The translations under genes and the position numbers were made by a program. From Verrucomicrobiota bacterium (GTDB lineage Bacteria > Verrucomicrobiota > Verrucomicrobiia > CAIQCK01): a stretch of DNA of 64,000 bases. Each line of letters begins with the position of its first letter. The stretch's first letter is position 1. Below are positions 1 through 10,000 of the stretch, in pieces. The DNA lies in assembly GCA_016235595.1 (NCBI GenBank), contig JACRJX010000008.1, forward strand, positions 475,115 to 539,114. The letters are read 5' to 3'. Below the pieces are notes generated by a model. That model had not been told where the DNA came from and did no database searches. It saw only the letters and a list, made by a program, of their open reading frames with translations.

Positions 1-279
1 GAAGACCGGATGGATGCTCAATCCTGCCCTGATTTTGAAAAGGAGTGCCAGCGTCTCATCCAGGAGGGTGAGAAACAACTGGTGGTCGATCTGGGGGCTC
101 TCCGCTATATTTCGAGCGCCGGGCTTCGGGCTTTTCTCGTGGTGGGCAACCGCCTCAAGGAGACGGGTGGTTCACTACGCATCTGTTGTTTGGATGGCCT
201 CGTGAAACAGGTGTTCCTCGCTGCCGGCTTCACATCCATCTTCCCCATCTTCGATTCGGTCGACGCAGCCACCAAGTAG
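1..279 (+). CDS. Anti-sigma factor antagonist, STAS domain (5' end outside window)
   Basis: The frame is open from base 1, so the true start lies upstream and only the last 92 residues are visible. They form the second half of a STAS fold: a VVDLGALRYISSAGLRAFL strand-loop-helix, then a CCLDGLVKQVF strand and a final helix. The serine at bases 115-117 aligns with the phosphorylated Ser of SpoIIAA/RsbV-type antagonists. In that family the unphosphorylated form binds an anti-sigma kinase and frees its target; phosphorylation breaks the contact. The next gene, 29 bases downstream on the same strand, encodes exactly such a kinase, so the pair is a partner-switching module acting in the cytoplasm. 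The sigma factor or other output is not visible here. Family assignment is firm; the regulated process is unknown. Confidence 0.85.
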   Translation, partial: EDRMDAQSCPDFEKECQRLIQEGEKQLVVDLGALRYISSAGLRAFLVVGNRLKETGGSLRICCLDGLVKQVFLAAGFTSIFPIFDSVDAATK

Positions 280-308
280 CCTGAACCACACAAAAATCAT
301 CTGGAGAA

Positions 309-1814
309 ATGCTAGTGAACACGAATGAAACGGTTGAATTGACCCTGCCCAACCAACTTTCCTATCTGCCGGTTGCGCAAGCGGTGGTGCGAGAGGCGGC
401 GCGGAACTGCGGGTTCGCTGACGCGACCCTGAGCGAGATTGAGTTGGGCGTCGAAGAGGCGGTGACCAACATCATGAAGCACGCCTACGACATCGAAGAG
501 AATCCAACCTTTGACATCGTCTGCACGCGCCTCCCGGAGGGCCTTCAAATCATCCTGCGGGAGAAGGGAATCCCCTTCGATCCCAAACTCATACCCCACT
601 ACAAGCCTGAAGAGATGGACCTCGAAAGCTCGTCAGCCGGCATGGGCTTCCATCTGATGAAATCAATGATGGACGACGTCCAGCTCGTCAACCTTGGCCC
701 CGGAGGCAAGGAGACCCGCCTGCTGAAGTTGTTCAAGGACGCAGCCGGCGCCGGCAAGACCGGCGGTCCGGCCACCCCCGTCGTCGCCGAGCCAAAAGTA
801 ATTGAGGAGAAGATCGCGTACGACGTTCGTTTGATGGCCGAGAATGAAGCCATTGAGGTTTCCAAGTGCGCCTTCAAATCGCACGGATACAGTTTCTTCG
901 ATGACCACATCTACTTCCCGGAACGGCTGGTCGAGCTGAACCAGAACGGCACGATGATCTCGGCGGTGGCCGTCACCAAGGACAACGTCTTCATGGGGCA
1001 TGCGGCCCTGCTGTACCAGCATCCTGAGGACCGCATCCCGGAGCTGACCTTTGTGTTCGTCAACGTCGAGTACCGCGGCCAGGGCGCCTTCAACCGGCTC
1101 AACGAGTTTCTCATGAAGACGCCCAAGAAGCGTGAGTGCGCGGGCATTTACGCTTATGCGGTCGCGAACCACACCTTCACGCAGAAGACCATGGCGCGCT
1201 ACGGCATCAATGACTGCGGCATACTGCTTGCCACGAGCCCGCGAACCTGGAAGTTCAAGGGCATCCCCGGTGATCCGACGCAGCGCATCAGCGTCATCCT
1301 GGCGTTCAGGTACATGGACACGCCCAAGCCGATCACGATCTATGCCCCGCCGCACCATCAAGAGATGATTGCCAAGCTCTACAAGAACCTGGGAGCGACT
1401 CCTGTTTGGGGCACGGCAGCCAGCACGCCCGCGCCGCTTCCAGAGGCAGCCCCGGAAATCCTGACTGAAATCAACGAGTCCGAAAGCTGCGCCGAAATCT
1501 ACGTCAAACGATTTGGCAAGGACGTTGTCCGCGAAGTTCACAAGCAGTTGCGCCGTTTCTGCATCCAGCAGACAGCCTGCATCAACCTGTTCCTGAACCT
1601 CGAAGACCCCGTCACCCAGGCCATGACCGCGGAGTTCGAGAAGCTGGGTTTCTTCTTCGCCGGCATTCTGCCCTGCGGACAGGTCGGTGACACGTTGATC
1701 CTCCAGTACCTGAACAACGTCGATCTTTCCTACGAGAAGATTTCAGCCTACTCCGAGATGGCCAAGGAGTTGCTTGAGTACATCCGCGCACACGACCCGA
1801 ACGCTTCGCTATGA
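309..1814 (+). CDS. RsbW-type anti-sigma ATPase/kinase fused to a GNAT-like domain
   Basis: The 501-residue protein starts at ATG 309, with GGAG five bases upstream. Residues 1-140 are a GHKL ATPase of the RsbW/SpoIIAB type, with an N-box (ELGVEEAVTNIMKHAY, near residues 46-61) and a glycine-rich GMGFHLMK box near residue 110. Residues about 185-335 look like a GNAT acyltransferase: a beta-strand FVFVNVEYRGQGAFNRL carries the R-G-Q-G-A acyl-CoA loop. A third segment (about 390-500) ends in a second GNAT-like alpha/beta portion (LGFFFAGILP). RsbW proteins are normally about 150 residues, so this is a multidomain fusion. The STAS gene upstream is its probable antagonist. It likely senses and transmits a signal in the cytoplasm; whether it acylates a partner is unknown. 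Confidence 0.8.
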   Translation: MLVNTNETVELTLPNQLSYLPVAQAVVREAARNCGFADATLSEIELGVEEAVTNIMKHAYDIEENPTFDIVCTRLPEGLQIILREKGIPFDPKLIPHYKPEEMDLESSSAGMGFHLMKSMMDDVQLVNLGPGGKETRLLKLFKDAAGAGKTGGPATPVVAEPKVIEEKIAYDVRLMAENEAIEVSKCAFKSHGYSFFDDHIYFPERLVELNQNGTMISAVAVTKDNVFMGHAALLYQHPEDRIPELTFVFVNVEYRGQGAFNRLNEFLMKTPKKRECAGIYAYAVANHTFTQKTMARYGINDCGILLATSPRTWKFKGIPGDPTQRISVILAFRYMDTPKPITIYAPPHHQEMIAKLYKNLGATPVWGTAASTPAPLPEAAPEILTEINESESCAEIYVKRFGKDVVREVHKQLRRFCIQQTACINLFLNLEDPVTQAMTAEFEKLGFFFAGILPCGQVGDTLILQYLNNVDLSYEKISAYSEMAKELLEYIRAHDPNASL

Positions 1815-2505
1815 GAAGGGGCAGGACAGCCTGCTCTTTCCGGGCCTGGCGGGCACAACGGTGACGCGGGTCAATCTGGACACCGAGCAATTCGCCTTCG
1901 CGCGGCGTCACCCGGAATTCTACACGAACCCGGCGGTCAATCCGTTGCTCGACCCGCGCATCTGCCAGCAGATGGTGCATGAAGTTCACGCCACCCATGG
2001 CGTGGACTGGTCGTATGGCGGCTATCTCGAGGACCGGCGGCACCTTTGGCGGGGGTCGTACCTCGATGCCAAGGGCGCATACCTGCACCTGGGCGTTGAT
2101 CTTAACGTGCCGCAGGGCACCCAAGTAGCCGTGGTGGAGGATTCCGTCGTGATACTGGTCGATGTGGACACTGACTACGACGGCGGTTGGGGCCCGCGTG
2201 TCTTCCTCAAGGCATCAATTGCGCATCGCTTGAAAATCGTGCAGATCTTCGCCCACCTTCAGGAGGTGCGTGTTCAACCAGGGGACCGGCTGCCAGCGGG
2301 CACCGTTTTCGCCGAAGTCGGAGGTCCCCCGCACAACGGAAACTGGCATCCGCACCTCCACATTCAGGCCATCCGGGAACCGTACTTTCAGGAAGTTCTG
2401 ATCGAGCGCTTTAGCGAGTTGGACGGCTACGGGCACCGTGACGAGATATCCATACTGCGCCGCGAGTTCCCCAATCCCCTGCGCCGCATTCCCGGGCTTG
2501 CGTGA
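1774..2505 (+). CDS. M23-type (LytM-like) metallopeptidase domain protein
   Basis: The 243-residue protein carries the M23 zinc signature: HLGVDL (His and Asp of HxxxD) and, later, HPHLHIQ (HxH). Between them lies the usual run of antiparallel strands (GTQVAVVEDSVVILV, and GDRLPAGTVFAEVG). M23 enzymes cut glycine or D-amino-acid links in peptidoglycan, and some are inactive regulators. No signal peptide is seen, which is unusual for a cell-wall hydrolase; an aminotransferase-linked or cytoplasmic role is possible. The longest frame begins with TTG at 1774 and overlaps the upstream kinase gene by 41 bases; a GTG at 1861 is an alternative start. The overlap suggests translation coupling with the partner-switch genes. 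The zinc ligands look intact. Confidence 0.75.
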   Translation: MSTSAHTTRTLRYEKGQDSLLFPGLAGTTVTRVNLDTEQFAFARRHPEFYTNPAVNPLLDPRICQQMVHEVHATHGVDWSYGGYLEDRRHLWRGSYLDAKGAYLHLGVDLNVPQGTQVAVVEDSVVILVDVDTDYDGGWGPRVFLKASIAHRLKIVQIFAHLQEVRVQPGDRLPAGTVFAEVGGPPHNGNWHPHLHIQAIREPYFQEVLIERFSELDGYGHRDEISILRREFPNPLRRIPGLA

Positions 2506-2617
2506 CGCTAGTGCCGGCGTTCCTTCTTGGCGTCTGACAACCAACTTGTCCCCTTTGAAGAGCTCGCGTGTAAACGCGGAGCCATGCATGAAGTGTTGTG
2601 CGCTTCTGCTACGGCAC

Positions 2618-2656
2618 GCGCTTGTAGCTCAGAGGACCAGAGCAGGAGTTTCCTAA
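2618..2656 (+). repeat. 5'-half copy of tRNA-Arg(CCU), candidate attachment site (left)
   Basis: Bases 2625-2656 are identical over 32 positions to bases 21372-21403 of the intact tRNA-Arg gene, covering the D arm, the 5' anticodon stem and the anticodon loop. The seven acceptor-stem bases before them match at six of seven (GCGCTTG against GCGCCTG). Identity stops right after the anticodon loop, and no 3' half follows, so this cannot be a functional tRNA. A tRNA half ending at the anticodon loop is the expected footprint of tyrosine-recombinase integration, and a degraded integrase lies next to the intact copy. Confidence 0.75.
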
Positions 2657-2772
2657 TCAAAACAGGTTTTTTCCTGAATCCTCCCCAGTCTTTATCACTC
2701 AGCAACCGCTGAACAGGTTTGCTTATCTGTCATCCTGAGTCATTAGCAGTCAGCGCAAATTTTGCCGAAAGG

Positions 2773-2798
2773 TTGCAAGTCCGGGTTGCAATTTTTTT
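2773..2798 (+). terminator. Weak stem-loop followed by seven T
   Basis: Two TTGCAA hexamers (each self-complementary) flank a seven-base loop and are followed by TTTTTTT. The six-base stem is AT-rich and weak. The position, between the convergent M23 gene and the LacI-type gene, fits a terminator for the plus-strand gene. It could also be a protein-binding dyad. Confidence 0.3.
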
Positions 2799-2884
2799 CG
2801 CTCACACCGCTTGGCTTGAAATAGCGAGGTCACGTCCATTCTACACAAGGGATTGCGGAAACCCAGTTTGACGAACATCTGAGT

Positions 2885-3913
2885 TCAATGGCAAGTCGCC
2901 CCAGGGTGCCAGACGCCGGGCAACAGGATGCGGCGGGGACAGGCGGGGATACCGGATCGCCCTTGTTCAACGGAGGCTACTAGGGTCTCCACCACGCCAT
3001 AGGCGATCAGACGGTCACGCTGATCCACGCCGGACCAGTCGTCGTTTGGGTTCACGGCCGGGAAGGCCAAGCCAATGTCATCGGGCAGGCTATAGCCGCA
3101 GGTCTCCAACAGTTCGCGCATGCCGTGCGCAGAGGAAACCACACAGTCCACACGATGGCGTTTGATCCACTTTTGAATGATAGGCACCGCAGCTTCGCTG
3201 AGTTTGGCCGGCAGACACGGCTCGAACATCGGATGATCGGGATGCAACCGCGCGAAAAGGTCGCCCGCTGCACTGAGAGTGTGGTTCAGAGATTGTTCAA
3301 TGTTCAGTTCCGTGGCGACCCCGATGCGGCGATAACCATGTTCGGCCAGCGTTTTGTAAAGAAGAAGGCAGTTCGCAAAGTAATCGGCGTCCACCATGTC
3401 GAAGCTGGGTCTGGTGGGAATCGTGCCGGAGTAAACCAAGGCAAAACGGTCCCAGTCCCAGCGCCATTCGTCTGGATTCACAGGACGAAAGAAAAACATC
3501 AGCGCAATGCCACGGATACCGCGCGCCTCCAGAGTGTGCGCGAGGTGGGGTGCGTCGGCGGGAGTGACGCGGGTAAAAGGCTCCAGTTTGTAGCCAAGTT
3601 CGTCGGCGCGCTCAAAGGCTGGGCCGAAATTGAAATTCTGCAGCCACCGATGATACTCGCTGCTCGGATCCAGGTCCGTGATCCACGCCAGCGTGCCGTA
3701 GAACGCGCGTCGTTTGGAGCCACGGAGGTGGGTCATCAATTCAGCCAGCTTGGGATCGCGACGATAACCAAGCTTCCGTGCAGCCTGCCGTACGCGTTGC
3801 CGCACGGCTTCGGTGATGCGGGGGTCGTTCCGCAACGCGCGCGAGACCGTAGCGTGAGAGATGCCGAGATGCGCTGCCACGTCGCGCTGAGTGCAAGAAG
3901 TTGTCTTTTTCAT
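2885..3913 (-). CDS. LacI-family transcriptional regulator
   Basis: The 342-residue protein has the standard LacI layout. An N-terminal helix-turn-helix plus hinge helix covers residues 8-55 (QRDVAAHLGISHATVSRAL), with the YR hinge near residue 50. It is followed by a periplasmic-binding-protein-like ligand domain (residues 60-340). The ligand domain is diverged: it has a long WRWDWDRFALVYSGT segment in place of the usual dimer region, typical of LacI relatives in Verrucomicrobia that I cannot assign to a sugar. It is transcribed away from the giant gene at 4061, with 147 bases between them, so it may repress that gene, itself, or both. The ATG start at 3913 keeps the complete DNA-binding domain. 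Confidence 0.9.
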   Translation of the reverse strand: MKKTTSCTQRDVAAHLGISHATVSRALRNDPRITEAVRQRVRQAARKLGYRRDPKLAELMTHLRGSKRRAFYGTLAWITDLDPSSEYHRWLQNFNFGPAFERADELGYKLEPFTRVTPADAPHLAHTLEARGIRGIALMFFFRPVNPDEWRWDWDRFALVYSGTIPTRPSFDMVDADYFANCLLLYKTLAEHGYRRIGVATELNIEQSLNHTLSAAGDLFARLHPDHPMFEPCLPAKLSEAAVPIIQKWIKRHRVDCVVSSAHGMRELLETCGYSLPDDIGLAFPAVNPNDDWSGVDQRDRLIAYGVVETLVASVEQGRSGIPACPRRILLPGVWHPGATCH

Positions 3914-3930
3914 GGGCGTGCAACTGGTGC

Positions 3931-3960
3931 ATAGAATTGCGCTTGATGCGCTTCAGTCAA
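3931..3960 (-). promoter_or_regulatory. Candidate sigma-70 type promoter of the LacI-family gene, overlapping a dyad
   Basis: Read on the minus strand, TTGACT (five of six to the -35 consensus) is followed after 18 bases by TTCTAT, a poor -10. The -35 overlaps a spaced inverted repeat CTTGA-N10-TCAAG (3942-3961), which could be an operator for autoregulation. Only weak support: the -10 matches at three positions. Confidence 0.3.
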
Positions 3961-4060
3961 GTTGAAATCGTGCAAAGTGCGAGTGTGTGCGTCCGGCCAT
4001 CCAAGACTGGCAGAGACACGCGCTGCGAGAGAGTTGTGAACAGGATTTTCAGGAAGGCTA

Positions 4061-7000
4061 ATGAGAGTTGGAACCAATCTGATGCGAGGTCGTGCTGCGA
4101 TGCTATGGGCGTTGCTGGCGCTGTTGGGCTGGGCGCCGGTGGCATGGGCGGGCGGCGGCGGCGAGAACATGCTGTTGATCGTCAACCCAGAGGACGAGAA
4201 CGCAGTGCGCATCGCGCAGGAATATCAGCGACTCCGCGGCATCCCCGACTCCAACATCATCTTCATCACGCCGCCGAAGGGGTTTGGCAACATGTTCACG
4301 GCGGTACCGACAGAGGCACAGTGGAAGTCCACCTACGTTGATACAATTCTCAACACCATCCAGGCGCGCGGGCTAAACAACCAGATTGACTACATCTCCG
4401 AACTGGGCCAGCCGTATGCCTTCTCCGGCGGGCCTTACGGACGGCAATCGGCGGGCTATGCGCTGGCCAACCTGCGCCAGTGGGCCACAGGATACACCTC
4501 AACCAATTTGAACTTGGTTAGCCTCCCGCTCTACGACGTCAACAGCTACTCGCTCGGGGCCAACGACGCGATTCATTCTTCACGTGTCTATACCAACTGG
4601 TCCGTCTCTGGCGCGACGGTCACCAACGCGCAGTTCTTCATGGGCGGCCAACTCGGTTGGTCGGGCTTCGGGGGCAACTCGGCGGCGCAGATCATCAGCA
4701 ACCTCAACTACACCTTCAGTGGCGACGGCATGAAGCCCGTCGGTACCGTCTATCTGGAGACTAATAGCGACATTCGCACCACCACGCGCATGTCTCAGTT
4801 TCCCGGTGTGACCAATCAACTGGCCACTCGCGGCATCACGGGAATCATTGAGGCAGGTAACACGCCGGTCAACCGGACGAACGTGTTGGGCACGACGGTG
4901 GGTTACGCGGGCATGGTGTTGCCGAACGGCTCGACGTATCTGCCCGGCTCGTGGGGCGACAACCTCACCAGCAACGGCTCGCAGTTCGACACGCTGGCGC
5001 AGACCAAGTCCACCATGTTTATTGCATCGGGCGCCGCCGGCACCAGCGGCACGGTGACGGAGCCGTATGCAATCGCAGCGCGTTTCCCGAACGCGATGAT
5101 CCATGTCTTTAACGCGGACGGTTCGACATTGGGCGAGGCGTTTTACAAGTCATCGCAATCGCCCGACCTGCTGCTGTTCACCGGCGACATGCTGGCGCAG
5201 CCGTTCGCGGACATCCCGACGGTGATGTTCACCTCCGGGCCGTCGGAAGGCGGCAGTGTGAACGGGTCCATCTCATTGGGCGCGCGGGCGAACGTGACGC
5301 CAAGCGCCACCACGACTGGCATCAAGCAGATTGAGTTGTATGTGGACGGAAAGCTCTTCTCGACGATCACCGATAGCAACGGCACGTTCAACCTCGACAC
5401 GACGACACTGAGCGACGGTCGCCATCAGTTCCGCGTGGTGGGCGTCAACAACTCGCAGGCCGAGTCCGAGGGCTACACGCTGCGAAACCTCTTCGTAAGC
5501 AATCACGGCCGCTCGATGGACACGCCGACGAACCTGTGGTTGCAGGCCGGCGAGACGGTGTCCGTGTCTGTCAACTCGGTGGCCGGTGACGGCACCGTGG
5601 ACCACGTTGAGTTGCGCCAGATGGGACGCACTATTGGGCAAGTGTCCGGCGGCAGCGGCAGCATCAACCTGGCCGCCACCAGCATCGCCTATGGCACCAA
5701 CGCAGTTGTGCCCGTGGCGGTCTTCACCGACGGCACGGAGGTGGCGGGGACCGCGTTCAACGTCGCCCGTCAACCAAACTATCTGGCGGGCGCTCGCGTC
5801 ACGAGCCTTGATGACCGTGGCGGCGGGTTGCTCGGCCAGTATTTTCTCGGCAAGGGCAGCAACTCGATCGCCAACAGCGATTTTTCCGGCTTGGCTGACA
5901 TTACCAGGCTGCAATCCAATTCCGCCTTCGCGGCGCCCACGGGCCTGACCGGATTCACCAACTACGGCAGCCCACCCGCCTACAATTTCCTGGCGACGGC
6001 GAATATTACCAACCTCGCCTATAAGATGACGGGCAAGTTCGCGGTCAACACCACCGGCGAATATGCGTTCTTCTTCTACATCAGTCAGGACTCAGTGCTC
6101 GTGAAGGTGGACGGCGAAGCGGTGATAGGCTTCGACAACACCTCGTCCGGCTATACGACCATGTGGGGCAGCAACATCTTCCTGAGCGCGGGCCAGCACG
6201 ACTTGGAACTGTTCGCCGCCAACCGCGAGACCGGCTCGCGCAACGGCTACTTCGATGTCGCGCTGTTCTACCGTGGTCCCGACGGCATCATGCGCATCTT
6301 CGACCAGAACTCCATTTACCAACCCTTCTACTCGACCGCGCCCATCGCGCTCTGGACCGGCCTCGGCGACGGCTTGAACTGGTCAGATCCCGCAAATTGG
6401 CTTGCGAATGCCTTGCCGAACCAAAACGAGATGGCGGTGCTGGATTCTGTGGCCGAGGGCACGAGCCGGGCGGTGACATTCGACGCCGTGCCCAACCCGT
6501 CGAACCTGATGGACAGCATCCGTATCTTCCAAGATGCCTCCGCCAACGCCACCAACACGCTGCTGGTGCAGGGGAACCTCGTTGTCACCAACACGATCTG
6601 GTTGATTGCCAGCAACGGCTTCACCCACTTCGACACCCGCGGCGCCTTGCCCAGCACAACGACGGTCGGGAAACTTCGTGCCGTCACCTTCGACTCCGGC
6701 CGGGCCGGCGTCACCCTCGACACGCTGGCGACCATCAACGCCGCGCGCTTCTCACTCTCCAACAGCTTCCTCACTAATTTCGGTGTGGCCAACTTCACCT
6801 CCGTCTATCTCGAAGGCGGCGCAGTCTTTGATCACCGGCCCGGCGCGACGCTCAACGCCGCGGGCTTCACCAACGTCGGCGGGACGTTCCGCATCGGCGG
6901 CGGCCTCGTCAACATCACCAACACCCTCTTCAACGCCGGCGGCTTCCAGCAACTCACCGCCGGCACCAACCTCAACCGTCTCGTCATCAATACCGACGGC

Positions 7001-10000
7001 GCGATCTGGCAGAGTGGCGGCGAGATGCGCGCTCTCACCGTCACCAACGCCGCGCAGTGGACGCTCTCCGGCGGACTGGCCGTGCTGACCAACTGCAACG
7101 TCATTGCTGGCGGCGCGCTGAATCTCCTTGGCGGCACGCTCGTCGCAAACCAAGTCAACGCCCCGTCACCGGGCGGTGTGGTCAACTTCAACGGTGGCCT
7201 GCTGACGGTCGGTCCCGGTTCGACGATGGGCACCAACTTCATGCCGGCGAACCTGATCGGCTACATCTGGGCGGGCGGCGCAACGATTGACTCGGGCACC
7301 GGTCTCGTCACAGTCGCTGCATCCCTGCTGGTGCCGACGGGCTACGGCCTCAGCAGCGTCGCGGTTACTGACGGCGGCTCCGGTTACAAGGGCGTCCCCC
7401 TCGTGCAGATCAGCGGCGGTTCCGGCACTGGCGCGACGGCAATCGCGTTGGTTGATCCCGTGGCTGGCACGGTCACCAACATCTTCATCACCAACCCCGG
7501 TGTCGGCTACCTCGCCGCCGACGTGCTGAGCGTCTCGCTCATCAGTGGCGGATACATTTCGGAGGCGACGCTGGGCACGGTCGGCCTCATCACCAACAAC
7601 GCGAGCGGCGGCCTAACCAAGCTTGGCAGCGGTATTTTGACGTTGGCCGGCAGCAACACCTACGCCGGCGGCACCTTCCTCAACGCTGGCGAACTGAACA
7701 TCACCAACAGTTGGAACATCGGCGGGCCGGGCAGCGCGTTGACGTTCAACGGCGGCTTGCTACAGATCGGCTCCAACTACCCGGTCACTCTGCTCGACAA
7801 TCACGTCGTGAATTGGAGCAGCTTCACCGGCGGCTTCGACGTGCTCGGCGGTTTTGCGTTTGTCCTTACCAACGCTATCACGGGTGGCGGCTCCTTCACG
7901 AAACTCGGATCCGGCGCACTGACGCTGACGGCGACCAACAGCTATTCCGGTCCCACCATCGTCGGCGGTTCCGGCGTGTTCGCGTTTAACACTCTCAGCA
8001 ACCTCGGCGGCGCGGTCGCAGCCATCATCATCACCAACGGCGCGCCCACCATCGCCCCGACGTTCGTGCCCGCGAGCACCTTCGTTGGCAACACGGTCAT
8101 TCAACCGACCACCAACGTCTTTATTTTCGCACTGCCGGCGAGCACGTCCACCAACTACAGCATGGCTGCTTACGCGAAAGGCTTCCTGGGCACCACCAAC
8201 GGCGCGGTGGTGAACTACACCGGGGTGCTGGTCAGCCCAACCAATGCCGTCAACCTCGGCGGCGGCGGCACGCTGGCTTTCAACAGCCAGCAGATCGGCG
8301 GCGCGCGCAACTTCGTCGGCGCCGACACCAATCTCTTCATCGGCGCGCCCGGCGGCATCCCGGGCACGGTGATCACCACCAACAATCACTTCTACCTCGG
8401 CGGCACGTTCATCACGGCAAGCAACACACTGCAAGTCGGCGACGGCGGCTCCTCCGGCTCGCTCGGCGCGGGCAATATTGCCAACAACGGCACGCTCGTA
8501 GCCAACCGCGGCGACATTTACCTGTTGACCAACTCAATGTCGGGCACGGGTGTGTTGGTCCAGAATGGCAGCGGCACGCTGGTGTTGGCTAACAAGGTTT
8601 TCGGCAACAGCGGTGGTCTCATTGCCAATGCCGGCACAACTATCATCAGCAACAGCTTCGTCCGCGGCGGCCTCACCCTCAGCAACAGTTCCACCGTTGT
8701 TATCGTCGGCGGTAGCAACGAGGGACTCATGGGAGACTACTACCAAAGCGGCTCGACGACCCAGTCACCGCTGAGCAACGCGTTCACCACGCTGGCCAAC
8801 CAGACGCCGGTGCTGGCATTCAACAGCAGCCCGACTACCAACACCTTCGACTTTAACACTGGCGGCAGCGGCGTGGGTTTCCCGCCGCCCTACAACATCG
8901 GCGGCAGCCTCGCGGTCAACTTCCAGGCCCGCTGGCAGGGTATCTTCAACGCGCCGACCAACGGCCTCTACACCTTTGTCAACAACAGCGATGACAACAC
9001 GGTCATCTTCGTTGACGGCAACCAGGTGCTCTCGGCTGCTGGCTCGGTTGACCAGCCTGGCTCCATTACGCTTACGGCTGGCGCGCACAGCATCGTGATT
9101 TTCTACCAGCAGGGCAGCGGCGGCTACACGTTGCGCGAGAGCATCGTCCTGCCCGGCGGCAGTCAGGTGCGGTTGGCGAACTCGATGATGTCGCCGGCCT
9201 TCACCATTGGCTCGCTGGCGGGCGACGCCGGCACGACGCTGGCCCTGAGCAACCACGTCAGCATCGTCCAGACCAACGACGCGACGTTCGCGGGCACGAT
9301 CATCGGCACGGGCGCGGTCATCAAGAACGGTAATAGCACGCTGCAACTCACGGGCACGAACACCTACACCGGTGGCACGTTCCTCCAGATGGGCCGACTG
9401 GCGATCGCCGAGGACAGCAACATCGGTGGCAGCACCGCGGCGCTGACCTTTGCAGGCGGCATCCTGCAGGTGACGGGCACCACGTTGACCAACCTCGACA
9501 CGCATCCGGTGAACTGGTCGTCGTTCAACGGTGGCTTTGACATCTCCAACGCCGCGAACGTCTTCACGGTGACCAACGCCATCGGCGGGGCGAACATCGC
9601 CAAGTTCGGGCCAGGCACACTGGTGTTGAACGGCGGTCTTTCGAACACCAACGGCGTGACGCTCAACACGGGTGTGCTGGAACTCAACGCCAGCAACAGC
9701 TACACCGGCGGCACGCTCATCAACGGCGGCTATTTGCAGGTTGGGAATCCTTTTGCGCTTGGCAACCCCACCAACGCGCTCTCCATGTCGTTTACCAACG
9801 CCACGCTCGACCTCAACGGCAACAACATCACCATCGGCTCACTCTCCGGCGGGCCGTTCGCTCTCATTTCCGACGGTAACGCTGTTGCTGGCACCACGAC
9901 CCTGACCATCAGCAACGCGGTCCCGATTGCCACGACCTTTGGCGGTTCCATCCAGGACGGCACGACGCGTGATATGGCACTCACGGTTGTTGGTCCTGTC

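Larger units (their letters stand above)
2506..2884. other. Intergenic region holding a partial tRNA-Arg copy; otherwise no gene seen
   Basis: This 379-base stretch separates two convergent genes. It holds the tRNA-Arg 5'-half copy and a weak hairpin followed by a T-run, both listed separately. Short frames across it have no domain signal and cross the tRNA fragment, so I treat them as chance. It is the likely left junction of the island. Confidence 0.7.

Noticed and set aside
2527..2712. Short frames across the tRNA half
   Set aside because: They cross the tRNA-like segment, have no domain signal, and no ribosome site is convincing.
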